A stretch of 64,000 nt of DNA from Cystobacter ferrugineus (GCF_001887355.1 NZ_MPIN01000008.1:175935-239934); one strand, 5' to 3'. Positions 19,314-29,118 are shown, numbered from the stretch's first letter. Translations and numbers: made by a program. Notes: a model not told the origin generated them from the letters alone.

Positions 19314-20204
19314 TCAAGCCTCGACGGGCGGCGGAGGAGCGCGGCGCGCCGTGAGCGTGGCCCCCGCGGAGGCGGCGCTCACCAGGAGCACCGCGAGCCA
19401 CTGCACCGGGGAGAGGTGCTCGTGCAGGAACACGAGCCCCATGAGGGTCGCCACCGCGGGCTCCAGGCTCATCAGGATGCCGAAGGTGCGGCTCGGCAGG
19501 ACACGCAACGCCATCAACTCCAACGTGTAGGGCAGCGCGCCCGACAACAGCGCCACCCCCAGGCCCGCCGCGAACAGCGTTGGACTCAACTTCGCCACCG
19601 CGCCGGACGCGAGGGCGAAGGGCAGGATCGCGAGGCTCGAGAACACCATTCCCACCGCGACCCCCGCCCCCCCGGGCAGCACCCGGGACAGCCGCCCGCC
19701 CAGCACGATGTACGCCGCCCAACACGCCCCCGCGAAGAGCGCGAGCAGCACGCCCACCAGATCGAGCGCTCCCGGCCTGGCGCTCCAGGGCGTGATGAGG
19801 ACGATGCCGAACGCGGCGAGCACCACCCACAGGAAGTCCAGGGCCCGCCGCGACCCAGCGACCGCGAGCACGAGCGGACCGATGAACTCCAGCGTGACGC
19901 CCAGCCCGAGAGGGATGCGGGTCAGGGCCAGATAGAAGCTGAGGTTCATCGTGCCGAGCACCAGGCCGTACGGAATGGCCGCGAGCCACTGAGCCCGGGT
20001 GAAGCGCGTGAAGGGGGGACGGAAGACCACGAGCAGAATGAGCGTGGCCAACACGATGCGCAGCCCCGCGGTCCCCGCCGCGCCGAGCACCGGAAACAAC
20101 CCCTTCGCGAGCGCCGCGCCCCCCTGGACACTCACGACGGCGAGCAACACCGCCGGAATCGGGGGCAGGGTCCAACCAGAACGGCCAGCAGGTGCCTCGT
20201 GCAT
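19314..20204 (-). CDS. rhtA: EamA family exporter, RhtA-like
   Basis: A 296 aa membrane protein with about ten hydrophobic helices arranged as two EamA (DMT) repeats. It closely follows the pattern of Escherichia coli RhtA, the threonine/homoserine exporter: QGGAALAKGLFPVLGAAGTAGLRI, YGLVLGTMNLSFYLALTRIPLG, EFIGPL, GACWAAYIVLGGR, ALPYTLELMALRVLP and RTFGILMSLEPA are all in RhtA order. It likely exports small amino acids or related compounds. The start at 20204 is chosen because the region upstream in frame is an antisense shadow of the neighbouring gene. It sits between two sugar dehydrogenase paralogues; no functional link is evident. Confidence 0.9.
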   Translation of the reverse strand: MHEAPAGRSGWTLPPIPAVLLAVVSVQGGAALAKGLFPVLGAAGTAGLRIVLATLILLVVFRPPFTRFTRAQWLAAIPYGLVLGTMNLSFYLALTRIPLGLGVTLEFIGPLVLAVAGSRRALDFLWVVLAAFGIVLITPWSARPGALDLVGVLLALFAGACWAAYIVLGGRLSRVLPGGAGVAVGMVFSSLAILPFALASGAVAKLSPTLFAAGLGVALLSGALPYTLELMALRVLPSRTFGILMSLEPAVATLMGLVFLHEHLSPVQWLAVLLVSAASAGATLTARRAPPPPVEA

Positions 20205-20244
20205 GACCCGCCCCCTATCACAGCCAGGGGGTTGCGCTCGACGC

Positions 20245-21549
20245 TCAGCGCGGCGTGAGCTTGAGCAGCTTGCCGTTGGAGGCGTCAGTGAGCAGGTAGA
20301 GCGCTCCCTCGGGTCCTTGCACCACCTCGCGAATGCGCGCGTGCAAGTCGGTGAGCAACCGCTCCTCCCCCACCACGCGGTCATCCTTCATGACGAGCCG
20401 CACCAGTGCCTGGCTGGACAGGCCGCCGATGAAGACGTTGTTCTTCCACTCGGGGAAAAGCTCTCCGGAGTAGATGGTCATCCCCGACGGCGAGATGACC
20501 GGATCCCAGTAGTACACGGGCTGCTCCATCCCCGGGCCCTGGGTGCTCTGGTGGATGGGCTTGCCGGAGTACTCCTCGCCATAGCCGATGGTGGGCCAGC
20601 CGTAGTCCTTGCCCACCTCGGGCCGGTTGAGCTCATCGCCCCCGCGTGGTCCCATCTCCACGATCCACAGCCGCTTCTGGCCGTCGAGCGCCGCCGACAG
20701 GATGTTGCGATGCCCCAGGGACCAGATCTCCGGCCTGGCCCCCGCGTTCTTCACGAAGGGGTTGTCCTGGGGCACCGAGCCATCGGGGTTGATGCGAACA
20801 ATCTTGCCGAAGTGGCTCTTGAGGTCCCGCGCCTGCTTCCGGCCCTCGAGGACGGAGCGCTCGCCGAGCGTGACGAACAGCTTGCCATCGGGGGTGAACA
20901 CGAGCCGTCCCCCCGCGTGCAGGGTCGACTCGAGCGTGGGCTGCATGCGGAAGATGATCTGCACGTTCTCCACACGCGGTTTCGCGCCGTCCACGAGCTT
21001 CGCGCGCGCCACCGTCAGACCGTTGCCCCCCTCACGAGGCTCGTAATAGGCCCAGTAGATGAGGCCGCTCTGGGCGTAGTCGGGGCCCACCTCCACGTCG
21101 AGCAGGCCGCCTTGCCCACGAGCATCCACGCGCGGCAGACCCGAGACGGCGGGGGACTTCGTGCCCTGGGGCGTGACGAGGTAGAGGGCGCCGGGCTTCT
21201 CCGTCACCAGCATGCGCCGGTCGGGCAGGAAGGCGATGGCCCAGGGATTCTTGAAGCCCGAGGCCACCTCGGTGACCTGGACGGCCGTCTTCGTCTGGAC
21301 GGCCGGAGCGCGCGTCTGTCCGGGGAAGGCCGGCTTGAACCCGGGCACGTTGGGGGGCGCCGTCTCGACCGGGGCGCCCTGGGGGTTGGGCCCCACGCGC
21401 GGCACCGACTGCTGGCTGTCTCCCGCTCGCTCGGGAGCCAGATTCCCGCTCTGGTCCGAGCGTGGGCGGGCTCCCTGCTGGCCATGGGCCACCGGCCCCA
21501 AGCCAGGCAGCAGGACGGCCAGGACGACGGTCTTCACGAAGGTGCGCAT
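20245..21549 (-). CDS. PQQ-dependent sugar dehydrogenase family protein, copy 2
   Basis: A 434 aa secreted protein. The N-terminal signal peptide (TFVKTVVLAVLLPGLGPVAHG) ends in an Ala-x-Gly-like site rather than a lipobox, unlike the paralogue at 17814. A short Gln/Gly/Pro linker without decapeptide repeats follows, then a beta-propeller nearly identical in pattern to copy 1 ([34 protein letters not shown]). It is expected to be a soluble periplasmic or secreted aldose dehydrogenase using PQQ. The ATG is preceded by ggagag. It is oriented toward copy 1 with the exporter gene between them. Confidence 0.9.
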   Translation of the reverse strand: MRTFVKTVVLAVLLPGLGPVAHGQQGARPRSDQSGNLAPERAGDSQQSVPRVGPNPQGAPVETAPPNVPGFKPAFPGQTRAPAVQTKTAVQVTEVASGFKNPWAIAFLPDRRMLVTEKPGALYLVTPQGTKSPAVSGLPRVDARGQGGLLDVEVGPDYAQSGLIYWAYYEPREGGNGLTVARAKLVDGAKPRVENVQIIFRMQPTLESTLHAGGRLVFTPDGKLFVTLGERSVLEGRKQARDLKSHFGKIVRINPDGSVPQDNPFVKNAGARPEIWSLGHRNILSAALDGQKRLWIVEMGPRGGDELNRPEVGKDYGWPTIGYGEEYSGKPIHQSTQGPGMEQPVYYWDPVISPSGMTIYSGELFPEWKNNVFIGGLSSQALVRLVMKDDRVVGEERLLTDLHARIREVVQGPEGALYLLTDASNGKLLKLTPR

Positions 21550-21707
21550 GGGGCCTCTCCACAGGGCGCGAGGGATGGCGAAGCAGCACAAGGATGTGTC
21601 GCCCCTGCGGGGCAGAACACCATGGCGAGCAAGGCTCGTCTCCCTGCTCGGTGCGCGGCTGTTCAGCATCGATAGAACCGGGGCCACGCCACCTCTAGAC
21701 TCGCCCC

Positions 21708-23087
21708 ATGACCGACACGTCCGCGGCTCCACGCCCCCCTGTGCCCCGTATCCCCACCGGCCCTCGGGGCCTGCCCTTCATCGGCGTCGTTCGCGAAGCC
21801 CAAAAGGACATCCTGGGCTGGTTCCTGCGGACCGCGGCCGAGCACGGGCCCGTGGCCCAGTACCGCTTCGGCCTCGGGCGCGCCTACCTCGTGAGCCACC
21901 CGGACGGCATCAAGCACGTGCTGCAGGACAACGTGAAGAACTACACCAAGGACCACTTCAGCTACGCCATGGTCCGCCGCGTCGTCGGGGATGGGCTGCT
22001 CACGAGCCAGGGCGACACGTGGATGAAGCAGCGCAGGCTCGCGCAGCCGGCCTTCCACCGGGCCCGCATCTCCGCCATGGCGGACCAGATGGTGCGCGCC
22101 ACCGTGGAGCTGTCCGAGCAGTGGGCCGAGGCCCAGCGAACCGGAGAGCCCCGCCTGGGGGCGGTGGACATGATGTCGCTCACCCTGCGCATCGTCGGCG
22201 AGGCGCTGCTGGGAACCGACGTGCGCGCGGACACCGAGGCCGTGGGTCACTCCTTCACCGTCATCACCGAACAGACCGTCGAGCGCTTCCGCGCGCTGCG
22301 GTTCATCCCCCCCATCCTGCCCACCGCCTATGACCGGGCCTTCCGCGACGCCACCCGCTCCCTGCGGCAGGTGGTGACCCGGGTCATCGCCGAGCGCCGC
22401 GCCCACCCGGAGGACCGGGGCGACCTGCTCTCCATGTTCATGCTCGCCCGGGACGAGGAGACCGGCGAGCGAATGGATGACACGCACCTGCAGGACGAGG
22501 TGCTCACGATGCTGCTCGCGGGCCATGAGACCACCGCGAACGCGCTCTCGTGGACCTGGGCCCTGCTCGCCCAGAACCCGGACGAGGAGCGCACGCTGCA
22601 CGCGGAGCTGGATGCCGTGCTCGGCGGCCGCCCACCGACGGCGGAGGACATCCCCCAGCTCGTGTACACGCGCCGGGTGCTGGACGAGACGCTGCGCCTC
22701 TACCCACCCGCCTACGCCCTGAGCCGCAAGGTGGTGGAGGACGACGTCATCTGCGGCTACCAGATTCGCGGCGGGTCATCGGTCGACCTGAGCGCGTACA
22801 TGACGCACCGCCTGCCGGAGTTCTGGCCGGACCCCGAGCGCTTCGATCCGGACCGCTTCACGCCCGAGAAGGTCGCCGCGCGGCCGCGGTATGCCTACTT
22901 CCCCTTCCTCGGAGGCCCGCGGCAGTGCATCGGCAACAACTTCGCGCTGATGGAGGGGACGTTGATCCTGGCGACGCTCGCGCAGCACCACCGGCCGAGG
23001 CTGGTGGAGGGCCACACGCCGAGGCCCGAGCCCGTCATCACCCTGCGGCCCTCCGGCCATCTCCCCGTGCGCATCACCCCGCGCTGA
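21708..23087 (+). CDS. Cytochrome P450 monooxygenase
   Basis: A 459 aa soluble P450. It shows the I-helix oxygen-activation motif AGHETT, the K-helix ExxR in DETLRLYPP, the PERF-like DPERFDPDRF, and the haem-binding loop FLGGPRQCIG with axial C407. The pattern resembles the CYP102/CYP110-like group that often acts on fatty acids or terpenoids; the substrate cannot be read from sequence. No reductase or ferredoxin gene lies next to it, so redox partners must be elsewhere. It is divergent from copy 2 of the sugar dehydrogenase (158-base shared upstream region) and convergent with the helicase gene, whose stop is only 9 bases away. Confidence 0.95.
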   Translation: MTDTSAAPRPPVPRIPTGPRGLPFIGVVREAQKDILGWFLRTAAEHGPVAQYRFGLGRAYLVSHPDGIKHVLQDNVKNYTKDHFSYAMVRRVVGDGLLTSQGDTWMKQRRLAQPAFHRARISAMADQMVRATVELSEQWAEAQRTGEPRLGAVDMMSLTLRIVGEALLGTDVRADTEAVGHSFTVITEQTVERFRALRFIPPILPTAYDRAFRDATRSLRQVVTRVIAERRAHPEDRGDLLSMFMLARDEETGERMDDTHLQDEVLTMLLAGHETTANALSWTWALLAQNPDEERTLHAELDAVLGGRPPTAEDIPQLVYTRRVLDETLRLYPPAYALSRKVVEDDVICGYQIRGGSSVDLSAYMTHRLPEFWPDPERFDPDRFTPEKVAARPRYAYFPFLGGPRQCIGNNFALMEGTLILATLAQHHRPRLVEGHTPRPEPVITLRPSGHLPVRITPR

Positions 23088-23096
23088 GCCACCTCC

Positions 23097-26000
23097 TCAG
23101 TTCGCCGACGCCATGCCCCCCGCGTCCGCCTCGCCCTCGGCCTCCTCGTCCCCGTCGCCCTGGTCGTCGAAGCCCTGGGGCACGCCGTCCACGTAGGTGA
23201 CGACGTTGCCCACCGTGGCGGGCACGCGCGGCCCCGGTGTCACCACGCCCGTGAGGTTGAGCGGATCCACCGCCGAAAGCTGCACGCGCACACCCGAGGG
23301 CGCCTGCCGGCGGACCGCTCGCGCCACGTCCACCGCGTCGGGCAGGGCGAACTGCTCCCCCACGAAGCCCGCCACGAAGCGGCCTCCGCGAATCTCCCCC
23401 CGCGCCTCCATGCGCCGGTACACGTAGAGCAATTCGCGCCACGAGGGCGCCAGCGCCTCGCGCATCACCAGGTCCCTCCAGACGATGCCGTAGCGCTGGA
23501 GGAAGAGCCGCGCGAGCGACTCGCGCACCTCGTCCTCGCCCTTGGGCTCCGAGGGCACCAGCAGGCTCCAGCGGCCCGGGCCCCCGCGCTGCAACTGCTT
23601 CTGCCGCTTGCGCTGGACCGGGCTCTGCAACACCCGCAGGTTCTGCACCGCGTCCGCCGTGACGAGCCCCCGGGCGACGAGCTCCCACAGCGCGTCCTCC
23701 ACCTCCGAGGGCAGCCGCCGCGAGCGCGAGCACAGGTCCGTGAAGAAGCACGCGCCGCGCTGCTCGAGCACCGCCACCACGTCCTTCGCCGGTCCCGACA
23801 GGTCCGGCGGCACGAGGATGCCGCCATCCGCCAGCACCGCGTTGGGCCGCGCCGCGGAGAGCATCCAGTCCAGGTCCTCGCGCCGCACGAAGGACAGGCT
23901 CGCGTTGCGGTTGGGCGCCGCCGCTCGGGAGCGCGTGGGCTCGGGCTCGGGGGGAGTCGCGGGAGCACCCCGGCGCGGGCCGGGCACGGGCCTGGCCTCC
24001 TTCTGCGTGAGCCGGCCCCAGGCCACCTCGCCCGAGTAGCACGCGCGCTCCAGCAGGTCGCCCAGGTAGCCCTTCATCCGCGCGGGCAAGAGGAAGCGCT
24101 CCCAGGCCGACGCGGGCGCCTCGTAGCCCTGCAACAGGCCGATGGCCTTGGACAGGCCCGTGGAGCCACGCAGCGCGTCCAGTTCCTCCAGGTGGTGCCA
24201 CCGGAAGAGGAAGCGCATGAAGTCCTGGGCGCTCAGCGGCTCGATCTCCTTGCGCAGCCGTCCCACCGTCAGCCGGTGGATGCGCTGCAACAGGCGCCGG
24301 TCACACCACTCCACCACACCGGGCGGGGCATCGGGCCGGAAGCGGCCCCGGAGGATGCCTCCCGCGGCCTCGAGCTGGTGCAGCGCGATGTTCACCTCGG
24401 ACTCGTCCAGGGAGAGGATGGCCCCCAGCTCCGCCGCCGTCGTGGGGCCCAGCAGCTCCATCCAGCCGCGCACCACCAGGGCCACCGCCGCGTCGCGCTC
24501 CACCGGCTTGTCGCCCGGCAGGGGCTCCAGCGCCGGTTGCAGGAGCACGTCGGGGAACAGGGCGCGCAGGGCGCGCAGCCGCTCGGCGGGCACGAGGTAG
24601 CGCGCGTCCCCCACCTCCATCCACGCCACCCGCCGCTGCGCCATGAGGCTCCTGACGAAGCCGCCCGGCACGCGCGCCTCGGGCAGGAGGACCAGTTGCA
24701 GGAGCGCGTCGTGCAGCTCGTCCTCGTCGCGCATGGGCGGAGCGGCGTCGCGCACCACCTGCTCGATGGCGCTCGCGTCCAGCGCGCCAAAGGCCGCCGA
24801 GTCCTCCGCGGGCAGCGTGCGGCGCAGCACCACGTTGCGCACCCGGCGCTCCTCGGCCGGCGCGTCGTCCAGGAAGGTGTAGGGCTGGCTGTTCACCATC
24901 TGGTGGGCGAACACGCTCGGCTCGGGCACGTCCCGGGCGACGAGCTGGATGCGGCCCTCCTTCATTCCCCGCAGCACCTCGCGCAGGCCGTCGATGTCCA
25001 TGGCCTCGCGCAGGCAGTCCTGCATCGTCTGCTGCACGAGCGGATGGTCCGGCAGCTCCACGTCCGCGCCGCCGTGGTTGTCCTGGCACCCCACCTGCGC
25101 GGGGAACACCGCCGCGAGCAGGTCCTCGCTCCGGGCGCGCTGGAGGTTGGGCGCCACGCGCTTGCCCGCGGAGAAGCGCGACAGGGACAGCGCCCGCGTC
25201 GCGTTCCACCGGAAGCGCGTGCCGAACAGCGGCGCCTGGAGCACCGCCTGCACCAGCACCTCCTCCACGTTGTCCGGGGTGAGGAAGGAGAAGATGTCCT
25301 CCAGGGGGAAGGAGTGCTGCTCGCCCAGGGACAGCAGCAGGCCGTCCTCGGTGGCCGCCGCCTGGAGCTCGAAGTCGAAGGTGCGGCAGAAGCGCTTGCG
25401 CAGCGCGAGCCCCCACGCCCGGTTGACGCGGCTGCCAAAGGGCGCGTGGAGGATGAGCTGCATGCCGCCCGCCTCGTCGAAGAAGCGCTCGGCCACGATG
25501 GTGCGGTGGCTCGGCACCACGCCGAGCACCTGGAGCCCCGCGCGCAGGTACGCCATCAGCGCGTCCACCGCGGGCGGCGTCAGCTTCAGCTCCTTCTCCA
25601 GGAAGCGCGCCGCGTCGTCGCGCTCGAGCAAGTCCTCGCGCAGCCTGCCCACGTGCACGCTCAGCTCGTCCGTGCGGCCCGGGGCCTCGCCCCGCCAGAA
25701 GGGCACCGTGGGCGGCTGGCCGTGCGCGTTCTCCACCATCACCGACGAGCCCATCACCCGTTGAATCCGCCACGCCGTCGTGCCCAGGAGGAAGATGTCC
25801 CCGGGCGAGGACTCCACCGCGAAGTCCTCGTCCAGCGTGCCCACCGTCTTGCCCTCGGGCTCGGCCACCACGTTGAAGGTGAAGGTGTCCGGGATGGCGC
25901 CGCCATTGGTGAGCGCGGTGATGCGCACGCCCCGGCGCGCCTTGAGCCGCTGGTTCACCCGGTCCCGGTGCAGGTGCACGCCCGCGCGTCCGCGCCGCAG

Positions 26001-27419
26001 CGACACGCCCTCCGAGAGCGTCTCCAGCACCTTCTCGTACTCCTCCCAGGTGAGATCGCGATAGGGCCAGGCCCGGCGGAACAGGCCGTAGAGGGCGCGC
26101 TCGTCCCACTCCTCGCACGCGCACGCCGCCACCACCTGCTGCGCCAGCACGTCCAGGGGCTTCTCCGGCATGCGCACCGCGTCCAGGTCCCCCTCGTACA
26201 CGGCGTGCAGCAGCGCCACGCACTCCATCAGCTCATCGCGCGTCATGGCGATGAGCACGCCCTTGGACACCCCGCCCTTGTAGTGGCCCGCGCGGCCCAC
26301 CCGCTGCAACAGCACCGAGATGGAGCGCGTGCTGCCCAGTTGCACCACCAGGTCCACGTTGCCCACGTCGATGCCCAGCTCCAGCGACGCCGTGGCCACC
26401 ATCACCGAGAGCTGTCCCGCCTTGAGCCGCTCCTCGGCCGACAGCCGCATCTCCCGCGACATGCTGCCGTGGTGCGCCGCCACCTTGTCCGTCCCCAAGC
26501 GCTCGGACAGGTCATGCGCCACGCGCTCGGCCAGCTTGCGCGTGTTCACGAAGACGAGCGTCGTGCGGTGCTCGCCCGCCAGCGCCACCAGCCGGTCATA
26601 CACCTGGCCCCACATCTCGTGCGTGGCCAGTGAGCCCAGCTCCGCGTCGGGAATCTCCACCCGCAAGTCCCACGGCCGCTGGTGGCCCACCCGCACCAGC
26701 CGGCACGCCTCGGCGCGCTCGCCGGCGAGGAAGGCGGCGATCGCCTCCAGCGGCTTCTGCGTCGCCGACAGGCCGATGAGCTGGGGGCGCACCTCGGTGA
26801 TGGCCTTGAGCCGCTCGAGCGACAGGGCGAAGTGGCTGCCGCGCTTGTCGCGCGCCAGGGCGTGGATTTCATCCACGATGACGGTGCGCACGCCGCGCAG
26901 CGTGGCCCGCGCGCGATCCGCCGTGAGGTAGAGGTAGAGCGACTCGGGCGTGGTGATGAGGATGTGCGGAGGCCGGCGCACCATGCGCGCGCGATCCGCC
27001 GCCGACGTGTCCCCGGTGCGCACCTCCACCCGCAGCTCCTGGGGTGAGTAGCCCGCTTCCCGCGCGCGCCGCAGCAGCTCCTCCAGCGGCTGGAGCAGGT
27101 TCTTCTGCACGTCGTTGCCCAGCGCCTTGAGGGGCGACACGTACAGCACCTGCGTGCGGTCCGGCAGCGCCCCCTCCAGGGCCAGGCGGAAGAGCCGATC
27201 CAACGCGGCGAGGAAGGCGGTGAGCGTCTTGCCGCTACCGGTGGGCGCGGCGATGAGCACGTCCTCCCAGGCCTGGATGAGCGGCCAGCCCTCCACCTGG
27301 GGACGCGAGGGCTCGCCCAGCCGCTCGGCGAACCACGCCTGGACCACCGGGTGGAAGGAGCCGAGCGCCGGATGCGCGGTCACGGCGGGAGTGAAGGCGA
27401 GGGCGATCTGTGGGGCCAT
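23097..27419 (-). CDS. lhr: Lhr-family ATP-dependent helicase (long form)
   Basis: A 1440 aa superfamily 2 helicase. Walker A APTGSGKT (K64), motif Ia VSPLKAL, motif Ic TTPESLY, motif II DEIH at 183-186, GLSATQKP, and motif VI in QRVGRAGHY define the core. The Lhr-specific winged-helix and beta regions follow, and an additional 550-residue C-terminal part (including GWMELLGPTTAAELG) matches the long Lhr class found in Escherichia coli (about 1538 aa), associated with DNA repair. The start at 27419 follows cgagggag; an upstream in-frame extension of 29 codons is less likely. The final 40 residues are strongly acidic (GDEEAEGEADAG). Confidence 0.93.
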   Translation of the reverse strand: MAPQIALAFTPAVTAHPALGSFHPVVQAWFAERLGEPSRPQVEGWPLIQAWEDVLIAAPTGSGKTLTAFLAALDRLFRLALEGALPDRTQVLYVSPLKALGNDVQKNLLQPLEELLRRAREAGYSPQELRVEVRTGDTSAADRARMVRRPPHILITTPESLYLYLTADRARATLRGVRTVIVDEIHALARDKRGSHFALSLERLKAITEVRPQLIGLSATQKPLEAIAAFLAGERAEACRLVRVGHQRPWDLRVEIPDAELGSLATHEMWGQVYDRLVALAGEHRTTLVFVNTRKLAERVAHDLSERLGTDKVAAHHGSMSREMRLSAEERLKAGQLSVMVATASLELGIDVGNVDLVVQLGSTRSISVLLQRVGRAGHYKGGVSKGVLIAMTRDELMECVALLHAVYEGDLDAVRMPEKPLDVLAQQVVAACACEEWDERALYGLFRRAWPYRDLTWEEYEKVLETLSEGVSLRRGRAGVHLHRDRVNQRLKARRGVRITALTNGGAIPDTFTFNVVAEPEGKTVGTLDEDFAVESSPGDIFLLGTTAWRIQRVMGSSVMVENAHGQPPTVPFWRGEAPGRTDELSVHVGRLREDLLERDDAARFLEKELKLTPPAVDALMAYLRAGLQVLGVVPSHRTIVAERFFDEAGGMQLILHAPFGSRVNRAWGLALRKRFCRTFDFELQAAATEDGLLLSLGEQHSFPLEDIFSFLTPDNVEEVLVQAVLQAPLFGTRFRWNATRALSLSRFSAGKRVAPNLQRARSEDLLAAVFPAQVGCQDNHGGADVELPDHPLVQQTMQDCLREAMDIDGLREVLRGMKEGRIQLVARDVPEPSVFAHQMVNSQPYTFLDDAPAEERRVRNVVLRRTLPAEDSAAFGALDASAIEQVVRDAAPPMRDEDELHDALLQLVLLPEARVPGGFVRSLMAQRRVAWMEVGDARYLVPAERLRALRALFPDVLLQPALEPLPGDKPVERDAAVALVVRGWMELLGPTTAAELGAILSLDESEVNIALHQLEAAGGILRGRFRPDAPPGVVEWCDRRLLQRIHRLTVGRLRKEIEPLSAQDFMRFLFRWHHLEELDALRGSTGLSKAIGLLQGYEAPASAWERFLLPARMKGYLGDLLERACYSGEVAWGRLTQKEARPVPGPRRGAPATPPEPEPTRSRAAAPNRNASLSFVRREDLDWMLSAARPNAVLADGGILVPPDLSGPAKDVVAVLEQRGACFFTDLCSRSRRLPSEVEDALWELVARGLVTADAVQNLRVLQSPVQRKRQKQLQRGGPGRWSLLVPSEPKGEDEVRESLARLFLQRYGIVWRDLVMREALAPSWRELLYVYRRMEARGEIRGGRFVAGFVGEQFALPDAVDVARAVRRQAPSGVRVQLSAVDPLNLTGVVTPGPRVPATVGNVVTYVDGVPQGFDDQGDGDEEAEGEADAGGMASAN

Positions 27420-27632
27420 GGGGTGCTCCCTCGGGACTGAACATCGGTTGCGGTCGGGCGTCAACGCACGCCCCCGGAGTCCCATCCCCGGACAAGGATT
27501 GGACACACGTCCGGCACGCTACGTCCGGCCTCCCACGACTGTTGTTTCGCCGCCAGTCACTCGCGGTGGCAGACGCCGCGCGTCATGGAGAGCGGAAGTC
27601 CCATGTTTACATGCCAGGGAGAGGAGTTTCCC

Positions 27633-28358
27633 ATGGTCTCTCCGAGCAGCCCCTACATCCTGGAAGCCCTCAACCTGGACGGGTTCCTCGCGCTCCGTCA
27701 GGAGGGGGAACCGCACCTGGCTCCCGAGGACTTCCTCTGCGAGTACGCGAACCCGGCGGCCGAGGCGCTCCTGGAAGAGCACCTGCCCGGCAAGCGCCTG
27801 TTCGCCACGCGTCCGGAGCTGACCCCGGCGGGGCTGGCCTGGGGGCAGGTGCTGACCACGGGCGCGGCGCACACGTGTGTCCTGGAGACGAGGCGTGGGC
27901 CGGTGACACGGCAGGTGCGGGCCCGGGCGGCGCGGGTGGAGCAGGGGCTGCTGGCGGTGTGGCTGACGGACGTGACGGAGACGGAGCGCTTCGTCCGGGA
28001 AACGGCCGACTTCGAGGAGCGGATGCTCGCCTTCGTGGAGTGCATGCCGGACCCCTTCTTCGCGCTCGATGGGGAGTGCCGCTTCTTCTACGTCAATGGG
28101 GCCACGGAGCGGCTGCTGGGCAAGCGGCGCCAGGCGCTCATGGGGCGCACCCTGGCGCAGGAGTACGTCGAGGGGCCCGGTTCACGGATGCGTGCCCAGG
28201 TGCGGCAGGTGCTGACCACGAGCCTTCCCGTGGACTTCGAGGAGGGCTTCCACGGCCGCGCCTTCCAGGCGACGGCGGTGCCCATGGACAGTGGCGTGCT
28301 CGTCTATCTGCGCGACGTCACGGACCTGAAGCGGGTACGTGAGCGCGTCCACGGCTGA
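27633..28358 (+). CDS. PAS-domain protein without output domain
   Basis: A 241 aa cytoplasmic protein with two tandem PAS-like domains. The first spans roughly residues 5-115 (CEYANPAAEALL, LTDVTETERF) and the second about 120-235 (MPDPFFALDGECRFFYVNGATERLLG, LRDVTDLKRV). No kinase, cyclase, GGDEF or DNA-binding domain follows, so it probably senses a ligand or partner and transmits through protein contact. The ATG at 27633 follows gggagaggag; an earlier in-frame ATG at 27585 lacks such a site. It is convergent with the DUF2378 gene. Confidence 0.82.
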   Translation: MVSPSSPYILEALNLDGFLALRQEGEPHLAPEDFLCEYANPAAEALLEEHLPGKRLFATRPELTPAGLAWGQVLTTGAAHTCVLETRRGPVTRQVRARAARVEQGLLAVWLTDVTETERFVRETADFEERMLAFVECMPDPFFALDGECRFFYVNGATERLLGKRRQALMGRTLAQEYVEGPGSRMRAQVRQVLTTSLPVDFEEGFHGRAFQATAVPMDSGVLVYLRDVTDLKRVRERVHG

Positions 28359-28391
28359 GGCAGCCCCTCGGAGCCCCTTTCAGGCCCCTTC

Positions 28392-28994
28392 TCAGAGCCC
28401 CATCGAGTGGCTGGCCACCGGACGGGTGGCGGCGTGCGTCCAGGTGAGCCGGAAGGTGGCGGACGTGCCGTCACAGGCCACCGGCTCCACGTGGATGTCC
28501 CCGGCCCCCGCGGCGCGCAGCGTCTCCGCGAGGAAGCCACAGGCGAAGTAGGGGTTGTCCGCGGCCATGTCCTTCATCCACAGCGTGGCGGCGTGGGTGC
28601 CCAGCTCCTCGACGCGGACCTCGTTGAAGTTGTTGCCGGCCCGGATGTTGTGCGGCACGCGCTCGAGCGTATGCCGGGGGCCCAGCCGCGTGACGAGCGA
28701 CATGCTCGCGCGCCCCTGCGCCGTCAGCCGGAAGCCCTGCAGGTAGCGCTCGCCCAGGGAGGACCAGGCCTCGCGCTCGGACTGCCCCGGGAAGACGTCC
28801 TTGGCGGCCACCCGCAGGAACGCCTTCCACTGCTCCAGCGTGTACGACGGCCGCAGGGGCTCGTTCAGGTCCAGGCCCGCGTCCTTGAGCCGGCGCCGCC
28901 CCTCCCGCGACAGATGCGGCCCCAGGGCACGGATGAACAGGGCATCCACGGATTGCGCGAAGACGCGCTTTTCAGGCGAGAGCGAGGGCCGCAT
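28392..28994 (-). CDS. DUF2378 family protein (TIGR02265)
   Basis: A 200 aa protein of the DUF2378/TIGR02265 family, essentially restricted to myxobacteria and often present in many paralogues. Matching features are EKRVFAQSVDALFIRALGPHL near the N-terminus, FRLTAQGRASM in the middle, and FNEVRVEELG with YFACGFLAETLRAAGA toward the end. The function is unknown; no signal peptide or membrane helix is present. The start at 28994 follows ctgaggac, better than an upstream in-frame ATG. The gene is a taxonomic marker for this window. Confidence 0.85.
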   Translation of the reverse strand: MRPSLSPEKRVFAQSVDALFIRALGPHLSREGRRRLKDAGLDLNEPLRPSYTLEQWKAFLRVAAKDVFPGQSEREAWSSLGERYLQGFRLTAQGRASMSLVTRLGPRHTLERVPHNIRAGNNFNEVRVEELGTHAATLWMKDMAADNPYFACGFLAETLRAAGAGDIHVEPVACDGTSATFRLTWTHAATRPVASHSMGL

Positions 28995-29118
28995 GTCCTC
29001 AGGGTGACCATTCACCCTGGCAAGCGACCATCCCCGCCCCCCCGGCTCTGTGTGCTGGTGAAAAATCCGTCCTTCCTGGAGGCGAGACGAGTGTCCGTCA
29101 TCAGACAGCCGCTCCGCG

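Noticed and set aside
24192-26633. An 813-codon open frame on the plus strand opposite the helicase gene
   Set aside because: No recognisable domain and a His/Arg/Leu/Gln-rich composition; the minus strand encodes a complete Lhr helicase.
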